The position numbers were made by a program, and so were the translations under genes. 30,396 nucleotides of DNA from Dimorphilus gyrociliatus (Eukaryota > Annelida > Polychaeta > Dinophilidae): contig CAJFCJ010000136.1 of NCBI GenBank assembly GCA_904063045.1, forward strand, positions 1 to 30,396, given 5' to 3'. Position 1 is the first letter of the stretch. Every line of letters begins with the position of its first letter. The notes under the pieces were generated by a model. It ran no database searches. It was not told the origin of the DNA and worked only from the letters and a program-made list of their open reading frames with translations. Shown in pieces: positions 21,680 to 30,326 of the stretch.

Positions 21680-22410
21680 TATTGAAGTTAGATAAGGAAT
21701 ATAAATTGAGGGTCTAAAATACCAGGACACCATAAATTTTGATAGGCTGAAGATTAAAAATCTTTTTCTTGATCAAAAAAGATTTTATTTTCTATTTTTT
21801 AGCAATGAAATATTAAGCAAAACTGGGATCTACATAGAAATTTCTATCAAATAATATTTAGATAAGTTTTTACATATTTTTTTTCATTTTTATATAGTGT
21901 ATATTTTCATAAATTTTTTTCTTATTTGGCTGTGAGTCACATTATTTGGGACAATGGTTTGGGGACTAATATTTTTGATACTTTTGTATTTGATGACCTT
22001 CTTTCTCAATGCATGTACTGATCCTACCCCCCATTCCAGCATACAGATTTAGTAGCAAGTCAGGATTTTTGTTTATAAGTTTGTAGGAGCATTCTTTAAT
22101 TTTCTCCCATAGTTCATCTTCTGATGTGAACTGTGCCTGTACACTTATGAACTATAGTTTATAGATATTTTATAAATGATACTTACTATATGGTAGAAGT
22201 GTTGAAGTAGATGTTGCCTCTAGGGTAGATGGTACCCAACTGCCGAAATCAACCCCTTTTATAGGCAAAGGATAAGATGTTACATAACAAACATGTTGAC
22301 AACAACAACAAGTGTTTATTTACATAAATGATGTAAGAATTGACCCTTGACGGGTAACCTACACAAAGTTGTTGTTGTTTACATCACTATTGCATAAAAA
22401 GATTACCTAT
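21680..22410. other. No gene; AT-rich with a small hairpin
   Basis: No coding exon recognised. An imperfect inverted repeat of CAACAACAAC (22302-22311) with GTTGTTGTTG (22370-22379), about 60 bases apart, could form a hairpin. Confidence 0.4.
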
Positions 22411-22418
22411 GTTATAGG

Positions 22419-22626
22419 GATGGGGGTGCGAATGTACCCATGGTGGGTTGAAGCCTACCTTAATATATCTGAAATTGAGTGTAATATCTGTGTTTTTTAT
22501 ATTCCCTAACCCTAAATTGGAGCCCCTCTAACAATAAATTCATCCAAATATTAAAACTAACCCTTTCCTAAAATGTTTTCATGGTTGGAAATATTTGCTA
22601 ACAGGTACGTTCGCACCCAACCCCAT
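22419..22626 (-). mobile_element. hAT-like MITE, copy 2 (inverted relative to copy 1)
   Basis: 208-bp element with terminal inverted repeats GATGGGGGTGCGAATGTACC and the complement of GGTACGTTCGCACCCAACCC. It is flanked by perfect 8-bp direct repeats GTTATAGG at 22411-22418 and 22627-22634. The interior aligns in reverse to copy 1 (GGTAGGCTTCAACC, AACCCTTTCCTAAAATGTTT). It has CCCTAACCCTAA at 22503-22514. No coding capacity; it would need a hAT transposase in trans. Confidence 0.78.
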
Positions 22627-22639
22627 GTTATAGGCATTC

Positions 22640-23515
22640 TACCATTTGTCACCATAGAGGAAGGATTGTCTCTTGACAACACTCCGATGCATGTATCAAT
22701 TTTTTTCAAGGATTTTCTACTTGATTTATTGTCTATGTTTCCATTTAAACAAAATTCTTTTTAAACTTACCATTTTTTCAGCCCATTTTCATCAAAAGTG
22801 CATTTGAAGAATCAATCTACTTAAAAGAAAGGTAAATAGAATATTAGTAAAAAAGATAATTTTTTTTGTAAAAAACTCAATATTAAAAAATCTAAATAGG
22901 ATCTCATCAGAAGTAGTGTATTTGCTGCTCAAATAATTCTACCATCAACTATACATCTAAAAGAATATTCCAGAAGTATTCTAAGTACTTTATATCTTGT
23001 TTAGAAGAGTTTTCCATTTCTAGATAAAATTGACAGCCATCAGGCTTGGAATTTTATCAGTTTCAATTGATTCTTTGTAATAAATGCAATAAGATATTTT
23101 CTGGAGCCCTTTTCAGGCATTCTATATTAATGTAAAATACAAATATTTTTCTTTTTTTATTTCAACTGTTAGATTGTAAGGAAAAAAGTTCACCATTAAG
23201 GTTATCAATTTCCCTACAGTTAATCTTTTGAAGGAGTGCCTTTTAATAAATGACCAGTGTGTTTTTAATTAGAACGTCACTCTGTTTATAAATAGTAGGA
23301 TAATCAGAAATATATTTATTCAGAAAAGTATCTCAAATGGATGTGTCACACTTGTAACAGGCTAATTAAATAAAAGTTTACGTTAGTTTCTTTTTTGTTA
23401 TTTATTTAAGAAAGAATAACAAGTTGTGATGGAAAAAAAGAAATCTCTATCCATGGTTTTAGCCAGACATCTTTGAGGAAAAGGAATGTTTCAAACTCAA
23501 TTTAAATACAGCAAA
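22640..23515. other. No gene seen
   Basis: About 880 bases of AT-rich sequence between a MITE and an LTR fragment. The short plus-strand frame to 22764 overlaps the MITE and lacks any recognisable feature. Confidence 0.45.
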
Positions 23516-23519
23516 ATAT

Positions 23520-23741
23520 TGTACTGTTCTTGCTGGCAAAATTTATGTGTTTCCAAGTTATAACAATACTGTTTCTACTCGAACCTTTAAACAAATGTTT
23601 AAATTAAAATGGTTTATTCGCAATAATAATACTTAAGCAAGTAACAATATGAGAGTTCGATAGCAGAGTAGATAGTTCGTAAAAGCAGGTTGTCATATTA
23701 CCAAACTGTCTTCTAATGTTGAGGAGTAGATGGATGGTTCC
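23520..23741 (-). mobile_element. Truncated LTR fragment of the env-bearing retroelement family
   Basis: 222 bases align without gaps to 26625-26846 with about 11 differences by eye, close to 95 percent identity. It begins with the same TGTACTG terminus and stops abruptly after GGATGGTTCC, so only the outer third of an LTR remains. It is a second, older insertion of the same family. Just downstream (23800-23825) lie short CCTAACCC-type motifs. Confidence 0.85.
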
Positions 23742-23992
23742 CATATATTTTAACTTGGACTCGAATATCTTAATTGGAGCATTGGTATTTTGAGTGGCCT
23801 AACCCAACCTTAACCTAACCCTAAAACAGTCAAATACTGTTTTGAAGAAGTAGAAATTGTAATGCTTACAATACAACAAAGTACAATATTGTTAGTAATA
23901 CAATTTTTTTGAACCATTCCAAAAGAATCTAGACTGTATTGTGTTGAATATTTTCAATATAAAAAACTGGGTTTGCGAGCATTTGAGCAGAA

Positions 23993-25201
23993 ATGGCAGA
24001 AGGTTGCAAGAAAAAAATTGCCCTGTGGACAGCTCCCAGATCATGTTCAACAGCATTTTCAAGAGCAATGGCTCAATGACCAGATACAAAGGTTAGTATA
24101 ATTATATTAATAGATTTTAACATTCATTAAATTTTCAATTTCTCCATACAACAGGTTTTACTTGAGCCATACATGCCCTGCTTCTACTATTCTTCTGAGA
24201 AAAAACATGACAGGTATCTTTATATTCTTTTAAATTATCATGTAACAAAAAATTCAAAAATAAATGACAAATAAATGAGTTGTTCAGGTTTAATCATTCA
24301 AATTATACAACAAATATTTTTGCAGACATGAAGTACATGAAGTAAATTCAGACATAGGTTACTCTTTCCAAAAGTGCAAAGAAATGTGTGAAAAGGAACC
24401 ATCTGGTAAACTATCTCTTACAACAACTTCATATAATGATGCTTAAATATTTCAGAGAAATACGTTTTCATCAAAGAATTGGCTTATCAGCTAGGAGGAA
24501 GATTTGATGCACTTCCAGACAAATTTCAACACACATTTCTTATTAGGAATCCAAATAAAACTGTCAGATCACTGTATTCTGTAATAAGGAAAGGAGAGGT
24601 TATTTTTTTTTTCAATATTTCATACACGAAATTAGTCCTAGTGTGAATAACTCATTTAGGACCCAACTTATACTAGTTTTGACAAGACTGAAGCTGGATT
24701 AAGCAACTGATGGAACTTTTTGAACATGTTACTAAAGTTCTTGGGCAAGAGCCAATAGTAATTGAAGCTGATGATTTAGTGAATAATTCTGGTGAGTAGA
24801 CAGGATCTTAAAGTTATAAATAAAAACTTTTTTTTGTTTACTAATTTAATAATTCTAGTTGGTATAGTAAAAAAATACTGTCAGATGGTTGGAATGGACT
24901 TTAAACATTGTATGGTGGAATGGGACAGTTCAACAACAAATTTTAAAAAGCTTCAACAGAAATATAATTTTTTTAAAAATAATTTGACCACAAATCTGAA
25001 AAAAATTGTTTTTTTTTAAGTCATTGGAGTCCATGGAATCCATATCATAAATGTCTGTTGTCAACAAACAAATTTGAGAATACTCAAGAAGGAAAAGAGC
25101 AGGAATGGGATATTCCAGCAGAGTGCCAGGAAGCTATTGATGAAAGTATGGATATCTATCAGGAATTGTGCAAGTACAAACTAAAGACGACTGAACAGTA
25201 A
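23993..25201 (+). pseudogene. Sulfotransferase-family pseudogene
   Basis: Resembles the P-loop sulfotransferase-like proteins expanded in many invertebrates, which would transfer sulfate from PAPS. Exons: 23993-24091, 24155-24213, 24326-24405, 24456-24598, 24660-24791, 24859 to about 24950, about 25021-25201, with introns of 50-112 bp. The 5'-phosphosulfate loop is clear (ALWTAPRSCSTAFSRAM, about residues 9-25). The second block reads HTFLIRNPNKTVRSLYS, matching the 3'-phosphate-binding Arg/Ser motif. It ends with a WSPWNPYHKC motif and a helical tail. Two lesions break it: TGA at 24077-24079 in exon 1, and a one-base deletion near 24700 in exon 5. Exon 6 also runs into a low-complexity insertion (24950-25018) with no donor. 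Otherwise splice sites are intact, so inactivation looks recent. Confidence 0.78.
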
Positions 25202-25274
25202 TTTAGAAAAAAAAAAAGAAATTATGGCTTAAAGGCTTAGAATATAACTATTTTCTATTCAAAACAATCTGTAT

Positions 25275-25483
25275 GGGATGTGGTAGAAAACGGCCATAAA
25301 TCTATGGTTTTACCCTAACCCTAACCCAGCCCTTGTTTTTGCCTAACCTTTTTGAATACCCCTAACTCTTAGATGGGACCCTCCTGAGAACATATCAACA
25401 GTTATCTTATTCCTCCTAACCATTTCCCATGCTGAAATCTAACTTTCAAATATTTCATTTATGGCTGTTTTCAACCAGTCCCC
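25275..25483. mobile_element. MITE with 27-bp inverted termini, third element of similar size
   Basis: Left end GGGATGTGGTAGAAAACGGC and right end (complement) GGGGACTGGTTGAAAACAGC, continuing CATAAAT on both. Length is 209 bp, almost equal to the two hAT-like copies, and it contains CCCTAACCCTAACCC at 25312-25326. Termini differ from the other two, and no clear target-site duplication is seen, so it may be a diverged relative or a separate family. Confidence 0.6.
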
Positions 25484-26330
25484 TTTTATATATATATGCT
25501 TTCATAGTTAGAATATTTCAATTGTGAATTGTTGAACTCAAGACATGAACTAATTCTTTTTCACATACTTTTGTCTAACCTTGTCTGGAAAATGTAGGTC
25601 AGAAATTATCAATACAATATTTTGTCAGGTTTTTTCATTTTGATTATTTAGAAAATGAATAGAAAAAACTGATTTATATCTGACACTTTTGAATTATCAA
25701 TACTGTGCACTTCTGTTCGATATAGATGCTCTTTTAGAAAATTGTAGACTTAATTCATTACTATTTAATATGAATACTTCACAATAGCATTGAGCACTAG
25801 GAATGCACAATTCTATTATACATAAATAGACTGTACAAATACAGTTGGGATGAGAATGAAATTCCTAGGATTGCAATACAACAAAGTGCATCTACTTTCA
25901 GTTAAATTTAAAGTTTAAAACTTTTAAAAAATTTTCATTGTGCATGAAATTCATCTGCCAGAATGATCTCAGAGACAGATGGAGCTACTTAGATAGCTTC
26001 TTTTTTCAATAAATAATTCTTTTTTACAAATATTAGATATAAAAGAACTATGGAACAAAACCCAACTTGTACAATATTTTCAAAACAGAACAAAAAAATG
26101 AGACCAATAGCAATATTCTGTATATAATTTAATAGGTTTTATTGCCGCTCAATGTGTATGCACTGCCCTTTGCAAAACTAGGTCATATCTCTATGAGTGC
26201 TATTTGTATAATACAATACTGGTTCAAAAATACTTCTCATTTTCCACCTTGTTCAGAAAAATTGTTGTAAGTAATTTATTAATTGATAGAATTAAGAAGA
26301 AATTCATTTACAACTTTTAATCAACAATAT
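25484..26330. other. No gene seen
   Basis: AT-rich with a short TA dinucleotide run at 25487-25498. No recognisable exon, although upstream exons of the LDLa fragment that starts at 26340 would be expected in this interval if that gene were whole. Confidence 0.4.
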
Positions 26331-26339
26331 TTCTGATAG

Positions 26340-26624
26340 CACATGCAATAATAAACAATGTATATATAAAAGAGATGAATGTGATATTAATATGGACTGC
26401 CTTGATGGTAGTGATGAGAAATATTGCCATAAGATGACAATACATACACATAAGATATAATTATATTTTTTATATTTCCTTTATAATTCTATAGAAATGT
26501 TCTTTTATTTAAAACAACTAATGAAAAACTTTATTAATTATGCCAACTTACCAATAAAAAGATGTAAGAACAGATTTATTAAAAAAAGTCAAATTTGTGA
26601 TTTTAAACCTAATTGCATTGATAT
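26340..26624 (+). pseudogene. LDLa-domain gene fragment interrupted by the LTR element
   Basis: After an AG acceptor at 26338-26339 the frame encodes most of an LDLa module: TCNNKQCIYKRDEC then DINMDCLDGSDEKYC, with the calcium-binding Asp/Glu set. A second LDLa begins around 26565 (RCKNRFIKKSQICDFKPNC) and is cut off at the Asp-Ile codons exactly where the LTR begins (26625). No good splice donor follows the first module and a TAA occurs near 26458, so the locus may have been decaying already or splicing is unusual. The missing 3' part should lie beyond the far LTR, outside the window. Confidence 0.62.
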
Positions 26625-27259
26625 TGTACTGCTCTTGCTGGCAAAATCTATGCGTTTGCAAGTTATAACAATACTGGTTCTACTCGAACCTTTAAACAAA
26701 TGTTTAAATTAAAATGGTTTATTCGCAATAATAATACTTAAGCAAGTAACAATATGAGAGTTCAATAGCAGAGTAGATAGTTTGTAATAGCAGGTTGCCA
26801 AATTACCAAACTGTCTTCCAATGTTGAGGAGTAGATGGATGGTTCCAGTGGAGGTTGTTTCCAGATGATTTTCCCAGGTCCTTGGGTCCAGATGGAAGCT
26901 GCATGCCAAATGAGAATAATGAGGATTTATATACTTTGAGGTTTGTCTCTGACATCCAATCATCACTTTACAGTTGCCGAAATGTGTAGTTCATATTTAT
27001 CTTTAGTAACAGGATGTTACAAGGTTCAACATTTAGGAAGGTTAATTGAATTATAACTTGGCCACACCCTAGGCAAGTTAATTAAATTATAACTTGGCCA
27101 AACCTTTATTGGTAATTAAAGATGAACCTTCAAGCTGACTAATCAGACTTATGTTTGGCCAATGTTATAGCATTTTCTTGCGTAGGTTTTAAGATGTACA
27201 TGTATATGTTGCATAAAATAATAGAGTTCAAGCATGTAAAATATAACCAAAGTTGTACA
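26625..27259 (-). mobile_element. 3' LTR of an env-bearing retroelement (element runs leftward on the minus strand)
   Basis: 635 bp bounded by TGTAC...GTACA inverted termini. On the minus strand it follows the polypurine tract directly, so it is the downstream LTR. A minus-strand AATAAA lies at 26723-26718. Near the element-proximal end a 27-base motif ending TTATAACTTGGCCA is duplicated (about 27040-27062 and 27075-27098). It contains a TTTAAACAAATGTTTAAA inverted repeat at 26691-26708. A truncated relative is at 23520-23741. The other LTR lies beyond the window, so a target duplication cannot be verified; the flank is ATAT at 26621-26624. Confidence 0.8.
26718..26723 (-). promoter_or_regulatory. 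Candidate polyadenylation signal in the LTR
   Basis: AATAAA on the minus strand, in the distal part of the LTR where R-region polyadenylation signals usually fall. Confidence 0.45.
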
Positions 27260-27260
27260 A

Positions 27261-27274
27261 CTTCCCCCTTCTTT
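27261..27274 (-). promoter_or_regulatory. Polypurine tract (plus-strand DNA primer site of the retroelement)
   Basis: Minus strand reads AAAGAAGGGGGAAG, one base before the LTR TG terminus and about 16 bases after the glycoprotein stop. This fixes orientation and the LTR boundary. Confidence 0.8.
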
Positions 27275-27290
27275 GTGAAGATGAGTCCCT

Positions 27291-29642
27291 TCATCTTGAT
27301 TTAATGAGAATTACAGGTGGTTGTTCTTCTTCATTAGTTTGATGTTGACTAAAGCTACAACTTTGTTTCATTAGTTTTGGGTTTTCAGGAGAGTTATCTG
27401 TGCTCTCACTTGGGGTAGCAATTTCTTCTCTTTGTTTTCTTCTTCCAATAATATAGTTGAAAATGATGATACATACCATTGACACTACAATACTCAAACA
27501 AATATTTCGTATGATAACATAAAGTGTTTTCCCAGGTTTATAGTACCAACTATGGAAAAACTTTTTAATTCCAGATAAATTGGGTACAATGCCATTTTTC
27601 TCTGCAACAGTGACCATGTTATCATACCTTGCCTGCTTCTGTTCCAGTGAACTGATAACTTGCTTAATTTTTGAGTGCTGGTATGCAATATCCTTCTTTA
27701 CCCCATGGTGGAGTAGATCAGCTAATCTGGCAATTTCAATTTTTGGTTCAGAAAGGTGATTGTGGATATGTAACTGCATGGATTTTGCAGACACAGTGTG
27801 AAATCTGCATCCTCTTTCTGAATAATACACATACGTTTTGTCTTTCATTGGTTGGTTTCTTATAGGATTTAATGGGTTGTGAGTTGTTTTGTAGAATAAC
27901 TTGTTAGACTTACACTCATTATAGGTAATCTCTTCAGGATTGACTTGCTGTAAAACATGAGTAACTGGTTCTACTTGGAAAAGCAGGTTGTTCATGGTGA
28001 CAAGTAAAAATTGAGAACATTTGTTATTCTTTTTTATCATGCTTAAGTCACAAACTACTTCTGTTGAGGCTATTGGTGAACATTGTTTAATTATAGCTAA
28101 TTCTCCCATCTGACTACTGTGCATTCCCAACTCATTTGTTAACACTGTGGTCAATTGAGGATCCAAATTTGCTAGTAATGCCATCATTCTGCTTCTTTGA
28201 ACAAATTGATTGCAGAGAAGACTTGACAGCTGTTGGGTAAACTTTTTTAAATTCTTAAAATTTGAATCAATACCATGTAGTAAGGTAGATGTTTGGGCAG
28301 CTTCTCTCATTTCCAATGGGAATTTGTGGTATGGGTTTTTACTTATCTTATGTTTCAGTTTTGCTTCCTTCTTCATCTGCTTTTTAGCCATTCTCATGTG
28401 TAGAGTAAAATAAATTCCTTCATAGGTAATCTTAAATTCTCTGGCTGGTGGTCCTTTATACCATATGCCCAATGTTGGTAATACCTTCTTTTTGATTCTT
28501 TTCTCACTGTATACATATTTTGAAATCGTGACAGATTGTCTTGTTGCCCTTGTCCAATTGACTGCTTGCAGCATTTCTTGGATATAATAGTTATCCAGCT
28601 CCCAGTAAGATGGACTAATGGGTTGTTGTAGATGATATATCACAACTTCCTTGAGTGTGCCTTTATTTCTCATTAGTTTATACTTTGTGTTTGTTTCTCT
28701 GTACCATTGGTTAAGACTTGGTAAGGGGTTGTTTCGCTTGTATAGTATAATTTGTTCTTTAACTTTATTGGGATAGTTTAATAGTTGTTTTTCTTCATTT
28801 TTGCCAATCTTCTGATATTGTAGCAAATTGTATAGGTGTTCCTTGCTTGTTTCCTGTATTAAACTCTGTTCCTCCAGTGGTACTAGTACTTTTGTTCCAG
28901 GACCACCAATTCCATCAATAAACTTATCTTGATAAGGGATGTCCAGAATAGAATACCCTGGACAAGAATAGTGACCAGCAAATTTGATACAACTAATTCT
29001 GTTGCTAATTTTTATCCATGGTGATTGTTGCCCAAGTGTGTAATTATTCTTGAGGTTCCTAAAGACAATAATTGCCTCTTCTGTCTCACAATAGGACTGC
29101 CCTGGTAAACAATCTTCCAGGTAGTCCAGATTAGTTGTAATTTTCATATTAGGAGGTTGCCAATATGCTTTGCCAAACTGGATAATTGTGGTGTATTCCA
29201 GCACCTTGGTTGTTGTTGGCCATGTGTAGGCAGCAGGAAACTGATCTTGGTGGATCCAAGTGTTTCTTTTCACCATTAAAGGTTTTCCTTGAAAAGATCG
29301 TTTGTCTTTTATCATCTGTCTGCATTGATCATGAGTTACTTTGATAACTGAGTTAACAATCCTCCTCTTCTTTGCTCCAAAGAAATAGTAAGTGTAAAAA
29401 TTAGTTCTTAGATACACTTGACATTTTACTGCTCTTGTTTCAATTTCTTCCAAGTTCAATTCATAGATATCAGCTGTAATTGTCTTGGTTTCTTGTGATT
29501 CTATATTACAAGTTGGCTCATCTGGTAGATCAAATGCCTGGCTTGGTAGTTGGTTAGAACAAAAGTATAACGGTGGTTTAAATGTTAAGGTAATGTTTGC
29601 ACTTGTAACATGGGCACCTTGGTAGGATGGTTTTTGGGACTG
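27291..29642 (-). CDS. Retroelement envelope-like glycoprotein, N-terminal reading frame broken
   Basis: Long open frame on the minus strand. It is open from 29642 to the stop at 27291, with no ATG at its upstream end. It has scattered cysteines, several N-x-S/T sites, a basic KKRR patch early, an alpha-helical heptad-like stretch about 60-100 residues before a single transmembrane segment (about 50 residues from the C-terminus), and a polar tail. That is a type I fusion/attachment glycoprotein layout. The Cys/Trp spacing in the N-terminal third recalls the glycoproteins of chuvirus-like viruses that some metazoan BEL/Pao elements carry; I am unsure of this. A signal peptide occurs in the upstream frame at 29712-29650. 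The two frames overlap at 29578-29642, where a T-run at 29631-29635 is the likeliest break site. One stop-free frame of over 780 codons suggests a young or constrained copy. Confidence 0.65.
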   Translation of the reverse strand, partial: QSQKPSYQGAHVTSANITLTFKPPLYFCSNQLPSQAFDLPDEPTCNIESQETKTITADIYELNLEEIETRAVKCQVYLRTNFYTYYFFGAKKRRIVNSVIKVTHDQCRQMIKDKRSFQGKPLMVKRNTWIHQDQFPAAYTWPTTTKVLEYTTIIQFGKAYWQPPNMKITTNLDYLEDCLPGQSYCETEEAIIVFRNLKNNYTLGQQSPWIKISNRISCIKFAGHYSCPGYSILDIPYQDKFIDGIGGPGTKVLVPLEEQSLIQETSKEHLYNLLQYQKIGKNEEKQLLNYPNKVKEQIILYKRNNPLPSLNQWYRETNTKYKLMRNKGTLKEVVIYHLQQPISPSYWELDNYYIQEMLQAVNWTRATRQSVTISKYVYSEKRIKKKVLPTLGIWYKGPPAREFKITYEGIYFTLHMRMAKKQMKKEAKLKHKISKNPYHKFPLEMREAAQTSTLLHGIDSNFKNLKKFTQQLSSLLCNQFVQRSRMMALLANLDPQLTTVLTNELGMHSSQMGELAIIKQCSPIASTEVVCDLSMIKKNNKCSQFLLVTMNNLLFQVEPVTHVLQQVNPEEITYNECKSNKLFYKTTHNPLNPIRNQPMKDKTYVYYSERGCRFHTVSAKSMQLHIHNHLSEPKIEIARLADLLHHGVKKDIAYQHSKIKQVISSLEQKQARYDNMVTVAEKNGIVPNLSGIKKFFHSWYYKPGKTLYVIIRNICLSIVVSMVCIIIFNYIIGRRKQREEIATPSESTDNSPENPKLMKQSCSFSQHQTNEEEQPPVILIKSR

Positions 29643-30294
29643 TTATTGAGTGGATGCAGCCACAGATCACCATTACAGTCATCACTAGTGGAAGCCACAA
29701 CATCTGTTTCATGTTAGCTCTTCCTGTGTTGGCTATAGTTGAATGGTTGAAAGTTTTGTGTTGTTGTTCCACTCTGATAGTTATTCCATCTTCTAACTCT
29801 ATATATTGTGGTTCCACTTCTTGTTGGGAATCTAATTGTTCAGAGATGATTTTAGTCTCATCTAAAAATATGACTGACTCATTGTCTGTGTCACTTGTAT
29901 TTTCTTTCTCATCTTGGGATGAATCTACCACTATGAGGGACTCATTATCCGAATGGGTTATGTCAATAATTTCACCTTCAATAATTATTGACTCATTATC
30001 CGAATGGGTTATATCAATAATTTCGCTTTCAATAATTATTGACTCATCGTCTGAACTAGATATTTCATCTTCTCTATCAGAGATAATGTTTGCCTCTGAA
30101 TCTGTATTTTGATCCAGTTCATTATTTGTTTCTGTGTCATCACTTTCAGATGAGCTTGAAGGTTTATTGAGACTGTAATTACTATCTGTTTTGAAAGTAT
30201 TGCTTGTGTCATAACCAGTATCAGAATTAGTAACTTCCATCTCTGAGTCATCACTATCTGAACTTTCTGATGAAGAGTCATGCTGTCCCATCAT
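29578..30294 (-). CDS. Acidic Ser/Asp/Glu-rich protein with SIM-like repeats, ending in a signal peptide
   Basis: 238-codon frame. Residues 5-180 are extremely rich in Ser, Asp, Glu and Asn and probably disordered. Hydrophobic four-residue clusters flanked by acidic residues recur at 86-88, 92-95, 103-105, 109-112, 120-123 and 141-144. Two of these read EIIDITHSDNES, close to the SUMO-interaction motif of PIAS and RNF4-type proteins (V/I-V/I-D-L/I-T followed by acidic/Ser). Residues 195-216 form a textbook signal peptide starting at an internal Met (29712). The frame then ends at a TAA 22 residues later, while the glycoprotein frame continues in another register. The acidic part could be a separate protein, a fused leader, or the C-terminus of an upstream product; the frame is also open upstream of the first Met to about 30340. 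No homologue is recognised. Confidence 0.55.
   Translation of the reverse strand: MMGQHDSSSESSDSDDSEMEVTNSDTGYDTSNTFKTDSNYSLNKPSSSSESDDTETNNELDQNTDSEANIISDREDEISSSDDESIIIESEIIDITHSDNESIIIEGEIIDITHSDNESLIVVDSSQDEKENTSDTDNESVIFLDETKIISEQLDSQQEVEPQYIELEDGITIRVEQQHKTFNHSTIANTGRANMKQMLWLPLVMTVMVICGCIHSITVPKTILPRCPCYKCKHYLNI
29939..30040 (-). repeat. 51-bp coding tandem repeat, two units plus partial third
   Basis: Units 29939-29989 and 29990-30040 differ at only four or so positions, and the first bases of a third follow at 30041. Each encodes 17 residues including IIDITHSDNES, doubling the SIM-like motif in the acidic protein. Confidence 0.88.
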
Positions 30295-30326
30295 GGCTAT
30301 AGTGACTTTGTTTAGTTGGGGTTGCC

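Noticed and set aside
23892-24089. Reverse open frame opposite sulfotransferase exon 1
   Set aside because: The forward strand carries the recognisable WTAPRSCSTAF phosphate-binding loop with splice sites; the reverse frame has no features.
25310-25328. True telomere or internal telomere scar from CCCTAACCCTAACCC
   Set aside because: Only two to three units, embedded inside a MITE with inverted termini; other copies of similar motifs are also inside MITEs.
23520-27259. The two LTR-like segments as the pair of LTRs of one 3.7-kb element
   Set aside because: The left one is only the outer third of an LTR, the sequence between is a host sulfotransferase pseudogene plus a MITE, and the polypurine tract and env frame lie to the right of 27259.
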